Shown piece after piece: positions 1 through 6,721 of a DNA stretch of 6,721 nucleotides; positions within the stretch are counted from its first letter, which is position 1, and each line of letters begins with the position of its first letter. Under the pieces are notes generated by a model. The model had not been told where the DNA came from, made no database searches, and saw only the letters and a list, made by a program, of their open reading frames with translations. Source of the DNA: Actinomycetota bacterium (GTDB lineage Bacteria; Actinomycetota; Acidimicrobiia; Acidimicrobiales; Ilumatobacteraceae); the NCBI GenBank assembly GCA_010024485.1, contig RGGX01000066.1:1-6721 (forward strand). The letters run 5' to 3'. A program made the translations under genes and the position numbers.

Positions 1-399
1 CTCTCGACGAGCACCGATGACGCCACCCCGTTGCGCTACGCGTCCATGCCCGGGTTCTCCCCCACCGCCTCGCACACCCTCGTCGAGACCGCCGTCGGGC
101 TGTCGCGCGACTCGGGAGCGACCGTGCACGTCGGCCCCATCGTGACCAGTGGACTCTTCTACGACTCCGACCCGACCACCTTCGCCACCTGGAAGCGCCT
201 CGGGCACATCGGCGTCGAGATGGAGGCGGCGATGATGTACACCGTGGCCGCCGTCCACCGCCTCGAGGCCCTCGCGATGATGACCGTCTCCGATGTGCTC
301 GGGGATGACGGCGAGTCGGTGCGCATCAGCGACGAGGAACTCCGTCGGGGAGTCGACGACATGATGCGCATCGCCTGTCGGGTCGCGACGAGCGCCTGA
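1..399 (+). CDS. deoD: Purine nucleoside phosphorylase, DeoD type (C-terminal part, 5' end outside window)
   Basis: Cytosolic purine salvage enzyme that reversibly cleaves purine (deoxy)ribonucleosides with phosphate to free base and (deoxy)ribose-1-phosphate. The frame is open from base 1, so the gene starts upstream; 132 codons are visible, about the last 55% of a ~235-240 aa protein. Seen directly: the GLFYDSD segment, then GVEMEAA (bases 211-231), whose Glu-Met-Glu contacts the ribose in this family, and TVSD (283-294), whose Asp matches the catalytic Asp204 of E. coli DeoD that protonates the purine N7. The Asp favours a DeoD-type PNP over uridine phosphorylase, which shares GVEMEAA. An Arg-rich helix and a DMMRIA tail complete the fold, with the TGA at 397-399. 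TTG at 31 is internal, because homology continues upstream of it. The gene converges on mdh with a 24-base gap. The family is secure; exact substrate range (6-oxo or 6-amino purines) cannot be told from this part. Confidence 0.85.
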   Translation, partial: LSTSTDDATPLRYASMPGFSPTASHTLVETAVGLSRDSGATVHVGPIVTSGLFYDSDPTTFATWKRLGHIGVEMEAAMMYTVAAVHRLEALAMMTVSDVLGDDGESVRISDEELRRGVDDMMRIACRVATSA

Positions 400-417
400 A
401 CGCGCCCCTCAGCATCG

Positions 418-441
418 GAACGGTCAGATCAGACCGAGTTC
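418..441. terminator. Candidate bidirectional hairpin between deoD and mdh
   Basis: Stem GAA-CGGTC (418-425), loop AGATCA (426-431), stem GACCG (432-436), a two-base bulge, then TTC (439-441). It overlaps the mdh stop codon (424-426) and lies 18 bases after the deoD stop, where a shared terminator for convergent genes is expected. There is no T tract on either side and the core stem is only 5 bp, so this is a weak call. Confidence 0.3.
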
Positions 442-1419
442 GCGCACCGCGTCGCGCTCCTCGACGAGCTCTCCCGTCGAGGCATCGATCTTCGACCGGC
501 TGTAGTCGTCGATCTCGAGGCCCTGGACGATCTCGTAGGCGCCGTCGCGGCACACGCACGGGAACGAGGAGATGATCCCCTCGGGAACCCCGTAGGAGCC
601 GTCCGACGGGATCGACATCGACACCCAATCGCCGTCGGGGGTGCCGAGCGACCATGAGCGGATGTGGTCGACCGCGGCGTTGGCCGCCGACGCCGCCGAT
701 GACGCGCCACGGGCGTCGATGATCGCCGCCCCGCGCTTGGCGACCGTCGGGATGAACGTCTGGTCGACCCACTCGTGGTCACCGACCGCCTCATAGGCGT
801 TGCGCCCGCCGACCTCGCAGTGGAAGAGGTCGGGGTACTGGGTGGTCGAGTGGTTCCCCCAGATCGTCATACGACGCACGTCGTTGACGCTGGCGTCGAG
901 ACGCTGCGCGATCTGGGTGACAGCCCGGTTGTGGTCGAGGCGGGTCATGGCGGTGAACCGGCCCGGGTCGAGATCGGGTGCGTTCGACATGGCGATGAGC
1001 GCATTGGTGTTGGCCGGGTTCCCGACCACCAGGACCTTGACATCGCGACTCGCCGAACGCGACAGCGCCTCGCCCTGGGGTTTGAAGATCCCGCCGTTGG
1101 CAGCGAGGAGGTCGGAGCGCTCCATGCCCGCCTTGCGCGGCATCGCACCGACGAGGAGAGCGACATCGGCATCACCGAAGGCCACATCGGCGTCGTCGGT
1201 GCAGGTGATCGAGTCGAGGAGCGGGAACGCCGAGTCGTCGAGCTCCATACGCACCCCCTCGAGGGCGCCGAGCGCCGGCGTGATCTCGAGGAGCTGCAGG
1301 GCGATCGGCGTGTCCGGCCCGAGCATGGAACCGGAGGCGATGCGGAACAGGAGGGAGTAGCCGATCTGGCCGGCTGCTCCGGTGACGGCGACGCGGACGG
1401 GGGTGGCGGAGGAACTCAT
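424..1419 (-). CDS. mdh: Malate dehydrogenase, NAD-dependent, cytosolic (LDH-like type 2)
   Basis: Oxidises malate to oxaloacetate with NAD+, the last step of the TCA cycle, in the cytosol. The protein is 331 aa, close to the family's ~325-330. The N-terminal Rossmann fold has TGAAGQIGY (13-21), and LLEI places Glu45 at the end of the second strand, the acidic residue that favours NAD over NADP. The mobile loop GAMPRKAGMERSDLL (91-105) supplies substrate arginines Arg95 and Arg101. NPANTN (134-139) is the cofactor/substrate strand. TRLDHNRA (159-166) carries Asp162 and Arg165, and WGNHSTTQYP (187-196) carries the catalytic proton acceptor His190. All key residues are present, and Arg in the loop points to malate rather than lactate. 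The ATG at 1417-1419 puts the Rossmann strand at its usual distance and has no Shine-Dalgarno site, only a promoter-like hexamer six bases upstream, so the mRNA may be leaderless. It lies 60 bases after the acyltransferase stop on the same strand. Confidence 0.96.
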   Translation of the reverse strand: MSSSATPVRVAVTGAAGQIGYSLLFRIASGSMLGPDTPIALQLLEITPALGALEGVRMELDDSAFPLLDSITCTDDADVAFGDADVALLVGAMPRKAGMERSDLLAANGGIFKPQGEALSRSASRDVKVLVVGNPANTNALIAMSNAPDLDPGRFTAMTRLDHNRAVTQIAQRLDASVNDVRRMTIWGNHSTTQYPDLFHCEVGGRNAYEAVGDHEWVDQTFIPTVAKRGAAIIDARGASSAASAANAAVDHIRSWSLGTPDGDWVSMSIPSDGSYGVPEGIISSFPCVCRDGAYEIVQGLEIDDYSRSKIDASTGELVEERDAVRELGLI

Positions 1420-1425
1420 ACCGCG

Positions 1426-1456
1426 AGCGTACGCCCGGGGCCCAGCCGACCACCAA
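1426..1456 (-). promoter_or_regulatory. Candidate mdh promoter for a leaderless transcript
   Basis: Read on the minus strand: TTGGTG (1456-1451) as a -35, a 19-base spacer, then TACGCT (1431-1426) fitting the actinobacterial -10 pattern TAnnnT. The hexamer ends six bases before the mdh ATG, so transcription would start at or next to the A of ATG. No purine-rich ribosome binding site is present in the 25 bases before the ATG, which supports a leaderless mRNA. The spacer is longer than the usual 17-18, so the -35 is the weaker half. Confidence 0.4.
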
Positions 1457-1474
1457 CCCCGCAGGGCCGGCCCC
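1437..1474 (-). terminator. GC-rich inverted repeat downstream of the acyltransferase gene
   Basis: GGGGCC (1437-1442) and GGCCCC (1469-1474) are perfect arms around a 26-base loop, and the right arm overlaps a perfect 10-bp palindrome GGGCCGGCCC (1464-1473). The structure lies 5-43 bases past the stop of the acyltransferase gene and could end its transcript, but there is no U tract, and it overlaps the candidate mdh promoter. In DNA of this composition such repeats also arise by chance. Confidence 0.22.
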
Positions 1475-1479
1475 TCATC

Positions 1480-3483
1480 TCACTGACCGGTCACATCGCG
1501 GATGAGGTTGGCGTAGAACACCTGGCCGTCGTCCGCGAGGTGGATCCCGTCGCCGGCGAAGCATTCACCGACACAGTTGCGGGCCTGCTCCTCCCAGTCG
1601 ATCACGATGAGGTTGTCATCGGCCGCCGCGTCCCGGGCCTTCAGCAACTCGTTGTTGTGGTCCGTCCAGGCGAGGTCGCCACGGACGGTCAGCATCACCA
1701 CCTGGACATCGGCGAGCGGGGCCAGGAAGGCATCGAGCGTCTCCTCGGAGAAGTAGCCGTTCGTACCGAGGTGGACCACGACGGCCTGACCGAAAACGTC
1801 GGCGTCGCGCAGCTGCTCCATGAACGGCACGGTGTCCTTCATCTGTCGACTCTGCTGGGCGTTCACCGTGTAGCCGCGCTCCGCGAGTATCGGCGCCGCG
1901 CCCAACATGACCGAGTCACCGATCGCGAGATACGGGATCGGCTCGCGGGCCGGGGCAACGCTGATCGGCGGCGCGGTCGTGGTGGTCTCCGCCACCGGCT
2001 CGGGGTCGGCCGGCTCGTCACCACTGTCCGCGATCGTGGTCGGTGTCGGCTCGGGAGCGACGGTTGTTCCGGTGGTCGCCGGATCCGCGAGGAGCTCAGA
2101 GATGTCGGTGACCGAGGACGAGCCCTCCAGGATGCTCTGCTCGATCTCGTTGAGTTCGAGATCCGCGGTCGCCACCCGCACACCGGAGACCACGGCGAGC
2201 ACCGTCACGAGCGACAGCGTCATCACCACCAGACGGCGTGGGCCAGCCGCCGCTCGCCGACTGAAACGACGCCAGCTCTCCCCGAGATCACCCCGACGGA
2301 TCGGCATCTCGAGGAAGCGGTAGGACGCCTCCGCCACCGTGATGGTCAGAACCATGGCGATCGCGAACTGCGCGACCGAGAGCGGCCGACCGGCGACACC
2401 GCGGATCACCTGGTAGATCGGCCAGTGGTACAGGTAGAGCCCATACGAGCGCGTGCCGACCCACAGCAACGGAGCCACGCCGAGGAGCCGACTCGTCACC
2501 GAGCGTCGATGGGCGATCGCCGCGATCACCGCCAGTGTCGCGAGACCGGTGAGCACGAACCCGCCCCGGAAGAGCGACGTGTCGGCGACGGTGGCCTCGA
2601 GGAGGCGATCGTCGACCATGAAGTGGTAGCGGACCAATGCGAGGGCGAGCCCGGCGAGGCCGAGCACCGCGATCACGTCGAGGAGGTATCCACGACCCGC
2701 CATCGGCCCTCGCATGACCGCGACCGGCCGCCACAACATGGCGAGCACCGCCCCGAGGAGGAGACCGGTCGACCGGGTGATCGTCGAGAGATAGAGGGAG
2801 TCAGCCTTCGAGATGCACCGGTCACCGAGCATCCAGTAGGCATCCGGGGTCTGCGAGCACTCAGCCACCGGACCGCCGTGCACCGCGATCGAGGTGAACA
2901 GCGTGATGACGACGACGGCGCCGAGCATCCACAGAACCGAGCGGGCGACCCGCCGTGTGCCCCGCCGGACCACCAGCATCATGACGATCGGCCACACGAG
3001 GTAGAACTGCTCCTCGACCGCGAGGCTCCACAGATGCCTGAGCGGCGCGAAGTCGCCCGATGAGGCGTATCCCGCCCCGACCCAGATCTGGAACCAGTTG
3101 GAGACGTAGAAGAAGCCGGCGATCAGATCCCCGCGCACCTTGCCGAGCGACTCCGGTCTGAACAGCGTGGTGTAGACCGCGAGGGCGATCATCACCGCGA
3201 AGAGCGCTGGGAGCAGGCGTCGGGCCCTGCGCATCCAGAAGGCGCCGAGATGGATGCGGCCGTCGCGCTCCCGCTCGGCCATGAGCAGCAGGGTGATCAG
3301 GTAGCCGGAGATGACGAAGAACACCTCGACCCCGAGGAAACCGCCCGGCAACCAGCCCGGATCGGCGTGGTAGATCATGACCGCGATGACCGCGATCGCG
3401 CGGAGGCCGTCGAGCCCCGGCAGGTAGGGCACGCTGCTGATCGTCACCCGGCGGGGACGCACGGCGCGGCTCAACTCAGACAT
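1480..3483 (-). CDS. OafA-like membrane acyltransferase 3 fused to extracellular SGNH domain
   Basis: Probable cell-surface O-acyltransferase that moves an acetyl or similar acyl group from the cytoplasm onto an envelope glycan or lipid. The protein is 667 aa, normal for the OafA/OatA fusion class. The acyltransferase-3 part (about 18-400) has R28-x10-H39, the family's catalytic signature, then FFVISGYLIT (55-64), RRARRLLPAL (85-94) and LWSLAVEEQFYLVWP (151-165), with about ten membrane helices. A last helix (about 419-438) leads to a Thr/Pro/Glu-rich linker (about 466-510) and an SGNH hydrolase-like domain (about 515-667): GDS Ser524, GTN Asn575 and DGIH Asp645/His648, so the esterase/transferase triad looks intact. 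Cys pairs (209/223 in an outer loop, 637/641 beside the active site) could form disulphides. The acceptor (peptidoglycan, polysaccharide, glycolipid) is unknown. ATG at 3481-3483 has a weak GAGG four bases upstream; GTG at codon 13 is an alternative. It starts 38 bases after purH and may be co-transcribed with it. Confidence 0.9.
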   Translation of the reverse strand: MSELSRAVRPRRVTISSVPYLPGLDGLRAIAVIAVMIYHADPGWLPGGFLGVEVFFVISGYLITLLLMAERERDGRIHLGAFWMRRARRLLPALFAVMIALAVYTTLFRPESLGKVRGDLIAGFFYVSNWFQIWVGAGYASSGDFAPLRHLWSLAVEEQFYLVWPIVMMLVVRRGTRRVARSVLWMLGAVVVITLFTSIAVHGGPVAECSQTPDAYWMLGDRCISKADSLYLSTITRSTGLLLGAVLAMLWRPVAVMRGPMAGRGYLLDVIAVLGLAGLALALVRYHFMVDDRLLEATVADTSLFRGGFVLTGLATLAVIAAIAHRRSVTSRLLGVAPLLWVGTRSYGLYLYHWPIYQVIRGVAGRPLSVAQFAIAMVLTITVAEASYRFLEMPIRRGDLGESWRRFSRRAAAGPRRLVVMTLSLVTVLAVVSGVRVATADLELNEIEQSILEGSSSVTDISELLADPATTGTTVAPEPTPTTIADSGDEPADPEPVAETTTTAPPISVAPAREPIPYLAIGDSVMLGAAPILAERGYTVNAQQSRQMKDTVPFMEQLRDADVFGQAVVVHLGTNGYFSEETLDAFLAPLADVQVVMLTVRGDLAWTDHNNELLKARDAAADDNLIVIDWEEQARNCVGECFAGDGIHLADDGQVFYANLIRDVTGQ

Positions 3484-3521
3484 GGACCCTCAGTATCGCC
3501 CCGAGGCGGTCGGATCGGCCG

Positions 3522-5027
3522 TCAGTGTCGGAAGTGACGCCGCCCCGTGAAGACCATGGCGATGCCGGCCTCGTCAGCCGCGGCGATCACCTCGTCGTCG
3601 CGAACGCTCCCCCCGGGCTGGATCACGGCACGCACGCCGGCCTCGACAGCGGCATCGAGACCGTCCCGGAAGGGGAAGAACGCGTCGCTCGCGCAGACCC
3701 CGCCCTCAGCGCGGCCGTCGGCGCGGGTGGCCGCGATTCGGGCCGAGTCGAGCCGGTTCTGCTGTCCGGCACCGATCCCGACGGCCTGGAGATCACGGGC
3801 GTAGACGATCGCGTTGGAGCTCACTGCGGCGCACACCCGCCAGGCGAAGCGGAGATCCGCCCAGAGCGCCTCGTCGGGCTCCGTCGCCGTGACCACCCGC
3901 CAGTCGGCGGCATCGAGCGCGACCTCGTCGGCGGTCTGCACCAGCAACCCTCCCCCGACCGGGCGCAAGTCGAAGCGCCAGGCATCGGGGGCGGGTGCCG
4001 ACAGCACTCGAAGATTCGGCTTCGCTGAGAGGATCTCGAGCGCGGCCGGCTCGAAGGAGGGCGCGACGACGACCTCGGTGAACACCGGTGCGAGATCCTC
4101 GGCCATCGCCGCTGTCACCGGTCGGTTGGCGGCGACGATGCCCCCGAAGGCGCTCACCGGGTCGCAGGCGTTCGCGCGCACGTAGGCCTCACCGATGTCG
4201 TCGGCGACAGCGACACCACACGGATTGGCGTGCTTGACGACCACCACCCCGGGGTCGTCGAAGGAGTGGACGAGTCGGCTCGCCGACTCGGTGTCGTAGA
4301 GGTTGAGGTAGCTGAGCGCCTTGCCCTGATGCTGCTCGGTGGCATCCCACCAGCCCCTGGGCGAGGTCGTGTCCCGATACCGGGCTCCGACCTGATGCGG
4401 ATTCTCCCCGTAGCGGAGTACCTCGGCGCGTTCGAGCGAGAGGTGCACGGTGCGAGGGAGCGGATCATCATCGTCACCGGTCTCGTCGAGCCAGCGCACG
4501 ATGGCCGCGTCGTAGCCGGCGGTGGTCGAGAAGGCGTCGCGGGCCAGTCGCCTCCGGGTCGCCTCGCCCACCGAACCGGTCGACGTGATCTCATCGAGCA
4601 CCGGCGCGTAGTCGTTCGTGTTCACCACGACGGCGACATGGGCGTGGTTCTTCGCCGCCGCCCGAACCATCGCCGGCCCACCGATGTCGATGAGTTCGAT
4701 GCCCGGGTCGGAGGAGAACGGATAGAGGTTGACGACCACCAGGTCGATGGGCTCGATGCCGTGGGCCTCCATGTCGGCCCGGTGCGCCGCATCGGTCGGA
4801 TCGGCGAGCAGACCGCCGTGCACCCGCGGGTGGAGGGTCACCACGCGATGTCCGAGGATCGCCGGCACGCCGGTCAGGTCGGCGACATCGGTGACCTCGA
4901 CGCCGGTCGCGGCGATCTCGCGCGCCGTTCCCCCGCTCGAGACGATCCGCCAACCGAGACGGTGGAGGGCCGCGGCGAACTCCGCGACACCGGACTTGTC
5001 GTAGACGGAGAAGAGCGCGGTGGGCAC
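3522..5027 (-). CDS. purH: Bifunctional AICAR formyltransferase / IMP cyclohydrolase (PurH), with altered cyclohydrolase site
   Basis: Catalyses the last two steps of IMP synthesis in the cytosol: AICAR plus 10-formyl-THF gives FAICAR, which is then cyclised to IMP. The protein is 501 aa, slightly short for bacterial PurH (roughly 510-530). The N-terminal MGS-like cyclohydrolase domain (about 1-135) has SVYDKSG (7-13), SSGGTA (30-35), TLHPRVHGG (64-72), LYPF with Tyr102, IDIGG with Asp114 and AAAKNH with Lys126. The segment usually read as GRVKTLHP is HRVVTLHP here, so Val63 replaces the usual Lys, and about nine residues are missing between LYPF and IDIGG. The formyltransferase domain (about 195-501) is canonical: LRYGENPHQ (204-212), catalytic Lys265-His266 in KHANPCG, GIGAGQQNR (417-425) and SDAFFPFRDG (447-456). 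The GTG start (5025-5027) is fixed by the family's N-terminus and lacks a Shine-Dalgarno site. Formyltransferase function is near certain; the cyclohydrolase site is intact except for Val63. Confidence 0.96.
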   Translation of the reverse strand: MPTALFSVYDKSGVAEFAAALHRLGWRIVSSGGTAREIAATGVEVTDVADLTGVPAILGHRVVTLHPRVHGGLLADPTDAAHRADMEAHGIEPIDLVVVNLYPFSSDPGIELIDIGGPAMVRAAAKNHAHVAVVVNTNDYAPVLDEITSTGSVGEATRRRLARDAFSTTAGYDAAIVRWLDETGDDDDPLPRTVHLSLERAEVLRYGENPHQVGARYRDTTSPRGWWDATEQHQGKALSYLNLYDTESASRLVHSFDDPGVVVVKHANPCGVAVADDIGEAYVRANACDPVSAFGGIVAANRPVTAAMAEDLAPVFTEVVVAPSFEPAALEILSAKPNLRVLSAPAPDAWRFDLRPVGGGLLVQTADEVALDAADWRVVTATEPDEALWADLRFAWRVCAAVSSNAIVYARDLQAVGIGAGQQNRLDSARIAATRADGRAEGGVCASDAFFPFRDGLDAAVEAGVRAVIQPGGSVRDDEVIAAADEAGIAMVFTGRRHFRH

Positions 5028-5033
5028 GAGGTG

Positions 5034-5039
5034 AACCTA
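5034..5039 (-). promoter_or_regulatory. Candidate purH -10 element for a leaderless transcript
   Basis: TAGGTT on the minus strand fits TAnnnT and ends exactly six bases before the purH GTG, the same geometry as TACGCT before mdh. The six bases between are CACCTC, which is the opposite of a ribosome binding site, so a leaderless message is the simplest reading. I see no convincing -35 hexamer 16-19 bases upstream. Confidence 0.4.
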
Positions 5040-5072
5040 GACCGGGTCACCCTTGACGTTCTGTACGAGCAA

Positions 5073-5093
5073 CCGGCACGCCCGTCGTGCGGG
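5073..5093 (-). terminator. Hairpin after sucD, candidate terminator
   Basis: Stem GCACG (5076-5080), loop of five bases (5081-5085), stem CGTGC (5086-5090), extended past one mismatch by CC/GG (5073-5074 with 5092-5093). It begins six bases past the sucD stop codon and precedes the purH -10 hexamer. On the minus strand it is followed by GGTTGCTC rather than a U run, so termination may be partial. It supports separating sucCD from purH. Confidence 0.4.
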
Positions 5094-5098
5094 GCGAC

Positions 5099-5995
<897 letters not shown>

Positions 5996-6007
5996 GTTGG
6001 CTCGCAG

Positions 6008-6015
6008 TTCTCCTT
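6008..6015 (-). promoter_or_regulatory. Ribosome binding site of sucD, long spacing
   Basis: AAGGAGAA on the minus strand is the strongest Shine-Dalgarno match seen before any gene start in the window. It lies in the 31-base sucC-sucD gap, but GGAG is 14 bases from the sucD ATG instead of the usual 5-9. No ATG, GTG or TTG sits at the ideal distance in the sucD frame; only CTG is nearby, at about 2 bases, which is too close. Confidence 0.55.
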
Positions 6016-6026
6016 GGCGGTTCGGA

Positions 6027-6721
6027 TCAGTTCTGGCCAGCGAGGGCCACGGCCGCGCGGGCGGCGTCGAGCATGGTCGGCTCGGAGCGCAGACGCGACT
6101 CCGGGATCCCGGCCTCGGCGAGGATGCGTCGACCCTCCTCGGCATTGGTGCCATCGAGGCGGATCACGATCGGCGCGCGGAGCTCCACCCGGCCGAGCGC
6201 CTCGACGATCCCCTTGGCGACCTCCTCACCTCGGGTGATGCCACCGAAGATGTTGATGAAGATCGACCGCACCTCCTGATCGAAATTGATCACCTCGAGT
6301 GCTGCCGCCATCACGTCGGCGTTCGCCCCTCCCCCGATGTCGAGGAAGTTGGCCGCCGTTCCACCGACCTGGTTGACGACGTCGAGCGTCGACATGGCCA
6401 AGCCGGCGCCGTTGGCGATGATGCCGACCGACCCTTCGAGGCCGATGTACTGCAGGCCGTTCTGCTTGGCGAGCTGCTCACGATCGTCGAGGATCTCGGT
6501 GGCCGCGTAGGCCTCCCACTCGGGATGACGGAACGAGGCGTTCGCGTCCAGGCTCACCTTGGCGTCGAGCGCGTGCACCTCGCCGGTCGGCTTGAGGATG
6601 AGCGGGTTGATCTCCGCGAGATCGCAGTCGCCCTCGGTGAAGCAGCGATAGAGCTTGACCAAGATGTCAGCGGCCCCATCGAGAGCGCGCTCCGGCAGTT
6701 TCGCGTCGACGGCCGCCTGAC
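6027..6721 (-). CDS. sucC: Succinate-CoA ligase (ADP/GDP-forming), beta subunit (C-terminal part, 5' end outside window)
   Basis: Beta subunit of succinyl-CoA synthetase, carrying the nucleotide and succinate sites. About 230 codons are visible out of ~385-390, so most of the N-terminal ATP-grasp domain lies beyond the right edge. The frame is open to base 6721 and reads QAAVDAKLPERALDG upstream of the first TTG (6660-6662), so that TTG is internal. Seen motifs in order: LAEINPLIL (near 6620-6594), whose Glu and Asn bind Mg-nucleotide; DAKVSLDANASFRH; GSVGIIANGAGLAMSTLDVV; ANFLDIGGGAN; and NIFGGITRGEEVAKGI, the glycine loop that meets the alpha-subunit phosphohistidine and succinate. The end GQN-TGA (6027-6029) is at the family's usual position. 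It is the upstream gene of the sucCD pair. ATP or GTP preference is set in the missing N-terminal half and cannot be judged. Confidence 0.97.
   Translation of the reverse strand, partial: QAAVDAKLPERALDGAADILVKLYRCFTEGDCDLAEINPLILKPTGEVHALDAKVSLDANASFRHPEWEAYAATEILDDREQLAKQNGLQYIGLEGSVGIIANGAGLAMSTLDVVNQVGGTAANFLDIGGGANADVMAAALEVINFDQEVRSIFINIFGGITRGEEVAKGIVEALGRVELRAPIVIRLDGTNAEEGRRILAEAGIPESRLRSEPTMLDAARAAVALAGQN

Noticed and set aside
31..33. TTG at 31 as the start of the nucleoside phosphorylase
   Set aside because: The frame is open to base 1 and the upstream codons continue the family alignment, so the gene is cut by the window edge.
775..3063. Very long (762-codon) open frame on the + strand
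   Set aside because: It lies antisense to mdh and the acyltransferase gene, in exact codon register with both, and runs across the gap between them. The product is a low-complexity Arg/His/Asp/Gly-rich string without any recognisable domain, the usual shadow in high-GC genes. The minus-strand genes have complete catalytic motifs.
3507..3521. Small hairpin CGGTCG-GAT-CGGCCG between purH and the acyltransferase gene
   Set aside because: It pairs fully (with a T:G wobble) only on the + strand; in the minus-strand transcript it has a C-A mismatch and no U tract, so it is a poor terminator for purH.
5053..5058. TTGACG on the + strand as a -35 box
   Set aside because: No -10 follows at 16-19 bases and no gene lies downstream on that strand.
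5996..6154. N-terminal extension of sucD to an upstream start at 6154
   Set aside because: The extra 53 residues would overlap the end of sucC in another frame, are Arg/Pro/Ser-rich and lack similarity to SucD; the ATG at 5995 matches the family's N-terminus.

Overview
The window is high-GC DNA, probably from an actinobacterium. The protein families, GTG/TTG start usage, weak or absent Shine-Dalgarno sites and a Thr/Pro/Glu-rich extracellular linker all fit Actinomycetota. The class Acidimicrobiia is my best guess, inferred from style rather than proven. Six protein-coding genes fill almost the whole window. No gap between genes exceeds 75 bases, and I see no rRNA, tRNA, CRISPR, IS element or prophage sequence.

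Layout from left to right: (1) the 3' end of a DeoD-type purine nucleoside phosphorylase on the + strand (1-399). It converges on a minus-strand block read right to left: (2) the C-terminal part of sucC (6721-6027), (3) sucD (5995-5099), (4) purH (5027-3522), (5) a membrane acyltransferase-3/SGNH fusion of the OafA type (3483-1480) and (6) a cytosolic-type NAD malate dehydrogenase, mdh (1419-424). sucC and sucD are 31 bases apart and clearly form one operon. A GC-rich hairpin just after sucD, and a TAnnnT hexamer six bases before the GTG of purH, suggest that purH has its own leaderless start. mdh has the same arrangement (TACGCT six bases before ATG).

Functionally the block is central metabolism: two TCA-cycle steps (succinyl-CoA ligase and malate dehydrogenase) and the last two steps of IMP synthesis (PurH), facing a purine salvage enzyme. 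As I recall, sucC-sucD-purN-purH with mdh further along is a familiar order in Streptomyces and Mycobacterium. Here purN is missing between sucD and purH, and a cell-envelope O-acyltransferase gene sits between purH and mdh.

I did not find a novel defence or mobile system. The best leads are a PurH whose IMP cyclohydrolase half lacks a normally conserved active-site lysine (Val63) and is about nine residues short nearby, the missing purN, two identically spaced candidate leaderless promoters, and extra cysteine pairs in the acyltransferase/SGNH protein.
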